Below the pieces are notes generated by a model. That model had not been told where the DNA came from and made no database searches. It saw nothing but the letters and a program-made list of their open reading frames with translations. A stretch of DNA of 31,832 nt. It comes from a virus. The position numbers were made by a program, and so were the translations under genes. Within the stretch, counting starts at the first letter, position 1. Each line of letters opens with the position of its first letter. The DNA lies in IMG/VR virus record IMGVR_UViG_3300047287_000662, positions 1 through 31,832 of that record, one strand, 5' to 3'. Shown here in pieces: positions 7,628-15,200 of the stretch.

Positions 7628-8179
7628 TCGTTTCAACGCTTTCTTACCTTCATCAGTGGTTAAATCATGGACATTTGCCTTGCTGCCTCCCTTATCATCC
7701 TTATATTTTCCCCCGAATCCATACATGGCCGCCTCCATGTTCAGCAGACCTTCCTCGAGGAGCCCTGTCATATATTCGTTGACAAGTTTCATGGCATCAT
7801 CTCGATCTAACTCACAATAGATCTTTTTGGCCACATCAAAGTTATAACCCACCATCCTCAGGATACGACTATCCACCATGAGGTTGCTTAAGTATTCATG
7901 GTAAGCAGTCCCGAATGACCGGACTGCTTTCTTAGTCTCTTGAGTCTCGTTCTGCTCCATCTCCTTACGCAATGCATCCAACCGATCAACGAAATAAGTT
8001 AAGTCCTCGTCTGTTGGCTGGCGTACCCCACAAATATCAGTAATGACCCTAAAGAACACATCGAATACCTCGTCCTCAGTCGTACAATGACGAGCTTCAT
8101 CCGAGTAAATTTCGATCGCTAACAGAGGTATCGGAAATCTTCTTCCTTTTAATTGATTAAAGAATATACTATTGCTCAT
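7616..8179 (-). CDS. Minus-strand protein of unknown function between connector and major tail genes
   Basis: This 187-aa protein is the only convincing minus-strand gene. Its ATG (8179-8177) has GAGGA 7 nt upstream, and no good plus-strand gene competes over 7628-8179. It is acidic and mostly helical, with Glu/Lys-rich amphipathic segments (residues about 56-85 and 130-150) and a Gly/Lys-rich C-terminal tail ending KKALKRLGF. No membrane segment, signal peptide, helix-turn-helix or catalytic motif was found. Tail assembly chaperones of similar size and character usually lie between the major tail and tape measure genes, a position left empty here, so this could be a displaced chaperone (weak inference). 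A moron or regulator is the alternative. It is transcribed divergently from the major tail gene and converges with the connector operon. Confidence 0.65.
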   Translation of the reverse strand: MSNSIFFNQLKGRRFPIPLLAIEIYSDEARHCTTEDEVFDVFFRVITDICGVRQPTDEDLTYFVDRLDALRKEMEQNETQETKKAVRSFGTAYHEYLSNLMVDSRILRMVGYNFDVAKKIYCELDRDDAMKLVNEYMTGLLEEGLLNMEAAMYGFGGKYKDDKGGSKANVHDLTTDEGKKALKRLGF

Positions 8180-8202
8180 GTAGGGTTCCTCGACAAATGC
8201 TA

Positions 8203-8231
8203 TTGCATTGTATTGTAAGGGGTTTTACAAT
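8203..8231 (+). promoter_or_regulatory. Candidate sigma70 promoter of the major tail protein
   Basis: TTGCAT at 8203-8208 and TACAAT at 8226-8231 are separated by exactly 17 nt. The -10 matches consensus at five of six positions and the -35 at three of six. Transcription would start near 8238, giving a leader of about 36 nt before the ATG at 8274. It lies in the 94-bp divergent gap and would let the major tail gene be expressed apart from the connector operon. Confidence 0.45.
8212..8231. promoter_or_regulatory. 7-bp inverted repeat overlapping the promoter
   Basis: ATTGTAA at 8212-8218 and TTACAAT at 8225-8231 are perfect inverted arms around 6 nt. The right arm overlaps the proposed -10 box, so a dimeric DNA-binding protein sitting here would block the promoter. 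The repeat also places a TACAAT box on the minus strand, toward the divergent gene, but without a good -35. Confidence 0.4.
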
Positions 8232-8245
8232 CGGGATTACTTAAA

Positions 8246-8261
8246 CTTTTTTCGAAAAAAG
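8246..8261. promoter_or_regulatory. 16-bp perfect palindrome in the major tail gene leader
   Basis: CTTTTTTCGAAAAAAG is perfectly self-complementary. Its last base begins the ribosome site GAGGG (8261-8265), which is 8 nt before the ATG. In RNA it could fold into a 6-bp stem with a TCGA loop near the 5' end, as a stabilising or translation-tuning element; as DNA it could be an operator. Confidence 0.5.
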
Positions 8262-8273
8262 AGGGTGTAAAAA

Positions 8274-9089
8274 ATGGCCAAATTAGGTTCAGCTCAAACA
8301 GACAATTTTGCCATTGGCGTTGCTGAGGTTCGCCTTGGTGAAATGACCAGTGCTGGCAAATTACCGCAATCTTCTAGTATCGGTCTGGTAGACGACGCAA
8401 CTGTTACAGTTGCTCAAGATACCGTTGAGCTGGAAGGTGGCTTTCCCCGTAAACTCGTTACCTCTGCGATTGTAAAACAAACAGGTACCGTTTCTGCGAC
8501 ATTCCGTGAGTACTCACGTCGCAACATGAACATCATTCTTGGTAATGGTATTCCTGCGACTGTAACAGCGGCATCGACCACAATCACAGCTGATGTATTG
8601 ATCGGTGCAACCACTGTTGTAACTGCTGATTCAGCAGGTTTTGCAGCTGGCGACGTCTGCGTTATCTATCAAGAAGGCAAACCAGAATCTGTGTCCGTCG
8701 TTAAATTAACTGCGGTTGATACTGTTGATCCAGACGGTTTGACTTTCGCAGCAAACTCGCTGACTCAAGCCTACGCGACTGCGAATGGTGTTATCCGCGT
8801 TTACAAAGCCAACCCTGTAAAAATTGGTGCTGTAACACAGATCAACTACTTCTCTGCTACCTTGATCCAACAAGGCGCTTCAGGCCAACCAGTTATCTGG
8901 AACTTCTGGAAATGCGCTATCGGTGGCAACATGGACTACAAAACCAATGCGACTGACTACGCATCTTCAACTCTGGAGCTCAAAATTCTGGAGCCTGCTG
9001 CGACTGACTACGCTACTGGCGGTCCATTGGAGCACGTTGCTACTACCATTGCAGACCACCCAATGGGTCTGGCCGTGTTGGATGACTAA
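8274..9089 (+). CDS. Major tail (tube) protein
   Basis: This 271-aa beta-rich protein polymerises into the tail tube. Evidence is its place after the connector genes and directly before the tape measure gene, a size in the usual range, an own promoter and strong terminator as expected for a high-copy product, and its pattern. Residues 1-97 give strands around GLVDDATVTV and a TGTVSATFREYS segment; the core resumes at about 183-271 (INYFSATLIQQG, STLELKIL). Residues about 98-182 (TTITADVLIGATTVVTADSA onward) look like a separate beta module inserted between two tube strands. It reads as a loading or surface domain, often seen as an Ig-like or spacer insertion in tube proteins. The ribosome site GAGGG is well placed. 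No sheath gene accompanies it. Confidence 0.8.
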   Translation: MAKLGSAQTDNFAIGVAEVRLGEMTSAGKLPQSSSIGLVDDATVTVAQDTVELEGGFPRKLVTSAIVKQTGTVSATFREYSRRNMNIILGNGIPATVTAASTTITADVLIGATTVVTADSAGFAAGDVCVIYQEGKPESVSVVKLTAVDTVDPDGLTFAANSLTQAYATANGVIRVYKANPVKIGAVTQINYFSATLIQQGASGQPVIWNFWKCAIGGNMDYKTNATDYASSTLELKILEPAATDYATGGPLEHVATTIADHPMGLAVLDD

Positions 9090-9101
9090 TCATCCTTGAT
9101 T

Positions 9102-9139
9102 AAAAGGCGGCCTATCGATTCGGTAGGCCGCCTTTTTTT
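9102..9139 (+). terminator. Strong Rho-independent terminator after the major tail gene
   Basis: The arms GGCGGCCTA (9106-9114) and TAGGCCGCC (9124-9132) pair perfectly. They are flanked by AAAA and TTTT that extend the stem to 13 bp, and the run is T7 in total (9133-9139). It starts 12 nt after the stop codon. Partial read-through here would lower tape measure expression relative to the tube protein. Confidence 0.9.
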
Positions 9140-9167
9140 ATGCCTGAAAAACAGTTACACTTCGAGT

Positions 9168-9181
9168 GTGCGGTTCCGCAC
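9168..9181 (+). promoter_or_regulatory. Short GC-rich hairpin before the tape measure gene
   Basis: GTGCGG and CCGCAC are adjacent inverted arms separated by TT, giving a 5-bp stem with a 4-nt loop. It is the only other structure in the 117-bp gap between the major tail and tape measure genes. The tape measure ATG has only a weak ribosome site (GAG, about 9 nt upstream). No clear promoter was seen in the gap. Confidence 0.35.
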
Positions 9182-9206
9182 GTCCTCCAACCTCTGAGTT
9201 TGCATC

Positions 9207-12200
9207 ATGGCCAATCAATCTGCACAAATCGATTTAGCTGTCACAGTTAATGCCCTGGTCGATAAGATCACGGTACAGGAAAACCAGCTTAAGAAAGCGA
9301 TTTCCACGCTAGAAGAGAATTTTAAAAAGCAGAAGATAGATCTTAAAGCGCCAACAACGATCACTCCACAGTTGGAGACAGACCTTACTGCCTTTAAGAA
9401 AGAGGTTGCCAAGATCAAGACTGCTTTGACGAAAGAGTTGAAATCTGCAACCCAGCTGAAGGATGTGTCTCTTGGTATTGCTGATGCGATCAAGAAGGAA
9501 TTACAGGACGCCAACAGCAAGATTATTCCCCAGGAAGGGAAGAAGGTTATCACGGGACTTAAATCATTCCTCGATGACCTGCTTAAGGAAAATACAACCC
9601 TTACTAAAGGGCAAAAGAAGAACCTTATTTCAGGCCTGCTGACGATAGAGGGAGCCACCTTAAGTTCTGCCAAGCGCACCATTAATGACTTTCAAAAGGA
9701 TGTTGTAGCGGCATCCGATCAAGCATTAGCCAAGGTAGGCCGCATACAGCAGCTGTTGGCCCAACAACCTGGGCAAGTAAAAGCCTTACGTTCTGAGCTT
9801 GCCGGTGGTGTGCCATCAGGTATCGCTGCGGCTAAGAAAGATGCTGAAGCACTGGTGGACCTCTACAACTTATTGAGGAAAAGCTCCGGCAAGATGGAGC
9901 TTACAGGGACCACCTCAAAAGATATTGAAAACCTGCAACTGCGTATCAGTTTGATACGTAAGAGCATGGACGACCTCGCCCGGTTAAACGCTGAAATGGC
10001 GAGGAACCCAAGCAGATCCGTCGACTTCGGGTTCACCCCACAGCAGGGCTTGGAGAAGATGGACGCCTTTAGAAAGGCGTTAGCCCAAACACGAGATACC
10101 CTTGCAGAAATCAAGAAAGAAGCATCAGGCATTGCTGATGTTGAGAAAGCGACCAAGAAAGCTGCTGAGACCCAAGCAGTTGCAGATGCTGCCCGTGCTC
10201 AAGGTGCTCAAGGTTATATTAAATTATTGCGAGAGCAGTACACAGCTCAGTTGGCACTTGATAAGAAGAGCAAAGATTTTGGGGCATCTGATGCCATTCT
10301 TGTTCAACTAAACCAAGAACTCGAAATCAGAAAGCGCCTGGATGATGTCACCAAACGCCAACGCACAGGTATCGACAAGTATCAGGAAGCATTGTTTGGC
10401 GTAGCCAATGCAGCCAAGATTGACCTGGATACCGAGTTAAAGGCCAGAAACCAACTGCTCTCTGTCATGGAGAAGCAGGCGATCAGCAGTTTGAAATTCA
10501 GCGCCGATGAGCTTAAAGCTGAACGCGACATCATCGCAAACATCAAGCAGGAAATAGCTGAACGTAACAGTCTTGCCAATCTGCAAAAACAATCGGCAGA
10601 AAATGTAGCCTTAATGAAGGCTAAGAACCTGACGGTACAAGAGCAGGTCACCATACTTAAAGACCAACTTGCTGTCCAAACAAAACTACAGGCTCTGACG
10701 GGTAAGGAATCCGAACAGATACCTCTGCTGCAGCGCATGATCGCCGCACGGGAGAAAGTGGTCGACCGCCTCAATGCTGAAGAAGCTCTACGAGCTAAAG
10801 TCGAAAAGAGCATGATCGACGCCAGCAATGCGGAAGTCATTAGCACGGAGAAAGCACTAGCCGCTTATAAGCGATTACAAGAAGTCTTGATTGCTGGTGG
10901 CAACATCACTAAGCAGTTATACCAAGCCGAAGAGGCCTATGTTGCTAACCGCATAAGGGATCTGGAACACGAGATCGCTTTAAGTAAGCAGCTGGCAGCG
11001 GAGCAGACTCAGTTAGCCAACATACAAAAGTCCTTTGGTAAATTCACTACAGGGGCCCAGGCTCTATCCAGTGGTGGGTTGAACCTAACGCAGTATAAGG
11101 AAGCCTCCAACCAGATCGATCAATTTAAATCCAAGCTTGTTGAGCTGGAGAAATTAGCAACATCTGCTGATGCCCAGATTGCGTCAGCAGCACAGCAAAT
11201 GATTGACGTTTACAAACGTGAGTCATCCGCTATAGAGACGCTACTTATAAACGAAAAGCAACTGGTTGAGATTAGAACAGCAAGCAGTCGTGCGGCTACT
11301 GCACAAACGGATGAGAACAGAATCAAGGCGTTGCAGCAGCAGGCTAGGGCTGTACAGGAGCTGATCACCGCTCTGCATGATCAAGGTAAGGCAGGTACCG
11401 CAGTAGCTGCCAACATGCGGGATTTCCATGCACAGCTTACCCAGCAAATCGCAGCGACTAAGTTGCAAATTGCAGAGACACGCTCACTTGAATCTTCCTA
11501 CACTAAGTTAGGCAATGCCTTTAGATCGTTTGTTAGATACGGCCTTGAATATGCCGCGTTTTACAAGATTCAACAAGCCATTACAGACGTTGTTAAGGGC
11601 GTCGTACAATTAGAAGACGCTTTCAAATCGGTGCAGGCTGTAGCTGGCGCTACTTCTGCCGAAATGGAAAGCGTTATTGCGGCCATTAAAAAGGTTGCAA
11701 TAGAGACGGAGTTCTCAACCAATCAAATCGCTGAAGCGGCACAGACTCTGGCACAGGCTGGTTTAGCCATCAAGGACGTAGGTGCAGCTCTTGATGCAAC
11801 GGCCAAGTTTGCCTCCGCAACCGGCACAAGCCTGAAGACATCCGCAGACCTCATGACCACCATGAAGAATGTCTTCCAGGACATGAGGTTCGATCAGATA
11901 GCGGATCAGCTCACCAGCACAATCAACCTATCCAAGTTATCCGGGGAAGGCCTAGCAACGATCCTGTCCAGAGCGGTTGAGGTATCGGATAGCTTTAAGA
12001 TCATCCCAGAGCAAATGCAAGCGGCCTTTGCCGTCTTGAAAAATGCGGGTATCAAAGACAGCACCATCTCAACAGGCTACAGACAAGCGCTGCTTGAGCT
12101 TTTTGCACCTGACGAAAAATTACTCAAGTATCTGCAAGGCCGTTATGCAGAGATGGGTAGGAATCTATCCAAAGAAACGATTGCAGCCATGTTCCAGTCG

Positions 12201-15200
12201 TTTACACAGGAGAAGAGCCCAATCCTTGCGGTACTGACGGAGCTGGATAAATTAGGGTTTGCGACCACCCATGCCGCTGAAGCCGCTAGGGTGTTTGATG
12301 TTAGAGCCAAGAACGTAATCGACGTTCTGATCAAACAAAAAGAAGAATTTGCCAGCTTAACCACCCAGATAGGCGCACACGGTACAGCGGCACAGGGCGC
12401 AAGGACACAGTTGGAGTCCTTGGGTAAAAGCTGGGATAACCTGGGTTCTGTCATATCCGTAATCGCTACGGATCGCATGGGCGGAATGATGAAGTCACTT
12501 GAGGGTATTGTTGACCTCATGACCGATCTTATCCAGAAGTCGGGTGAGGCATCCAATGCTCTTGTTAAGATCCAGGGGTCCTCTGGAGCTGCCTCTGCAG
12601 CCATCACAGGAGTTTTAACCGGGTTAGGTACATTCTTCAAGACGGGTAGTGGCCTAAAGGGTGTCCTGGCAGGCGCAACTGCAGGTGGCCTCGCCGGTCA
12701 GCTAGAAAATATCGTTACATCCTACGTTAAGAAATTTGGTGACGATGTTACCCGTGGTGTGTCTACCACGATGGAGGTCGTCTCCACATTCTTTGCTGGA
12801 AAATTCCTATGGGATTCGTTGAAGAAACGTCTAGCGGTAGATTTAGCTGCAGGTGTAGCGAGTTACTTACCACCACAGGGCAAACTCATTGCGATGGCTG
12901 TTGCGGCTGTTGGCGCTACTTACCTTGCTCTACGCGGTTCAGTCACAGAGCGCATCAAAGCTATCCAAAATGACTTAGAGAAATCCAAGGCTGAACTCGA
13001 CCAATCTAAATCTAAGCTTGGAGAACGTAAGCAAGATAAAGAAGCTTATGACAATTTAATCATCGCAACTGATAAAGCCAATAGAGCTTTGCAGGACTTA
13101 CTTGCAAGTAATACCTCCGGTGTAGATAACCTTGCTGGGATCGCTAATAAGGCAGCGGAGGATTTGCGTGGTAAGTCTCTTGACCTCAGTGGTACTGAAT
13201 TCCAGGATGCCATTGCTAGGTTAGAGCAGGAGACAGGTGGATTAGCCAAAACATTCGACCCTTCCGCGTATGCTGACAGTATACGCCGCGTTAATGAAGT
13301 AGTATCCCAATGGGACGGTGAGCGACTCAAATACTTCGACCAAATAAGCCGTGCTTATGAGACCTCAGAGAAGGATAGAACTGAGGATCAGAAACGTGTC
13401 TTAGCTGCGTTTGAGGGTATGTCGATCAGCCAGAAGGGCATGCTGCTAAAAGAGATAAAAAATCTGGATGACGTCAAGGCTTTCACTGATAAGAAGGACG
13501 GCTTTGTCAGTCAGTTCTACAACGAAGTCCTGAAACCAGTTGGCGACACTAGCGAGAAATACCTACAGCAGCAACGTGAGGAGGCTAAAGCTTTAATAGA
13601 GAAAGCTATTGAAGAGGATAACTTTGGTGAGCTTTATTCCAAAGTCCTTTCTTCTTTCAAAGAAGGAAACATTTCCCTCCTAAATATGCTGGAAAAGCAA
13701 ATTAATGAGGAATTGCTGAGAGCAGAATCCAATCTAGCTATCCGTAGGGAAAGGATACTTAAGCAAAATGAAGGTGATCCTGCTAAGGCGCAGGAAGCTT
13801 TACGTAAAGATAAAAGGACACAGGAACTTCAAGGTATATTGGACCAGCGCCTAAGCGTAAAGGACTTCCTATCTGAGTCTCAATCTAAGGCCGCCTCGGC
13901 TGCGGTTGATAAAGCTATTAAGTCACTCGAGGATATGGCATCAAAGTATGCCGAGACACGGGACACTTTTGTAGCATCGCTTAGTCAGCAAGAGCTGCAG
14001 CGTCTAGGTATTGCCCAAAATGCCGTTAAGCAGCACCTGGAGGACGTCAACGCTGTTGTTAAAGACTTACCTGACGAGTGGAAGGGTGTCTTTAAAACGG
14101 TTGTTGCCCAGGGCATGAAGGCCAGGGATATCGTAAATTACCTGGAAAGTGAAAAGAATGCTCGTGGTGATATGCCACAGGCAGTGCAAGATCTCCTTGA
14201 TAAAACTAAGGAACAAGCCGCTGCTGAAGAGAAGAATAATGAATTTGTTAATGAGAGGCAGGCGAAGCTAAAAGAAATCGTAGACAGCGCAGAGGGATTT
14301 AAGCAACGTGCTCTAAAGATGGCGGCACAAGAAGAAGAAATACGTGCCCAACTTGAAAATGAAAATCTATCCGTAAAAGATCGATTAGTTCTGTATGGGA
14401 AACTTGCTCTTATATCAGCGAATAGAATTAATCTGGCGCGGGATATTGAGAAGCAGGAAGAACGTGGCTCCGCAATACAAACCGAGATCAACAACGCCAC
14501 TGGTGTACAGCAGCGTATCGTAGAAGAGCGCAACACCAAGCTGAAAGAGTTCTTTAAAGAGCAGGATCAGAATGCCAGGGCATCTGCCAAATCGATTAAA
14601 GCTTTGGAAGATACCAGAGCAAACTTACTCGAAAGTGGGAATGCCCAAGCAGTACTCACTGGAACCCTTGAGAAGGACATCTACAATAAGAAGGTAAGCG
14701 AAGAGGCCAGACGTCAGGAGGACGTCAAAGGTCAGCTTATGATGAATAAAGAATTTCGTGAGAAATTCGCGCAGTACAAAGACAGCATTGCCGACTTTGC
14801 CGACTTCCTGAAAAGCCCCGAGGGTCAAGCATGGATGGCGGAGCAGAAGGACATAGCGCCTCTTCTGAAGGACCTGGGTACCAGCGTTGATAAGGCCCGT
14901 GGTGCGTTTGATGACATGGCTGCTAATCTTGAAAAAGATTACTCAGTCCTGTCCGCCGAGATGCAGAAGCGGCTTTCAACCAGCACTAAAATGACAGAGA
15001 TTGGGCAGGCCCAAAGTGTCCAAGGTGCCGTGCTAAACAACAAGTTGGTAAATGACACAGCCAATCTTGAAAAGACACTTACTGAGATTACGATCGCTGG
15101 AATAAAAGATCGTGAACAGGCACAACAGGAATATACCAACACCCTGGCTGCAGCAAGAGATCAGATCTACGCCGCTGAAGTTAAAGCAGTCCAGGATTCA

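Noticed and set aside
7706-7712. Slippery-type heptamer G GGA AAA in the minus-strand 187-aa gene, suggesting a chaperone-type frameshift
   Set aside because: The phase is right, but after a -1 slip the next codons are ATA then TAA, so no extended product is possible and nothing chaperone-like follows. A +1 shift also ends within a few codons.
8274-9089. Contractile tail (sheath plus tube)
   Set aside because: Only one tube-type gene is present, followed by a terminator and the tape measure; no sheath-like gene of 350-700 aa is seen near it.
9215-15142. Many minus-strand frames of 60-170 aa opposite the tape measure gene
   Set aside because: They are Ser/Leu/Ala-rich translations expected opposite Ala/Lys/Glu-rich coiled coil, without ribosome sites or recognisable protein patterns.
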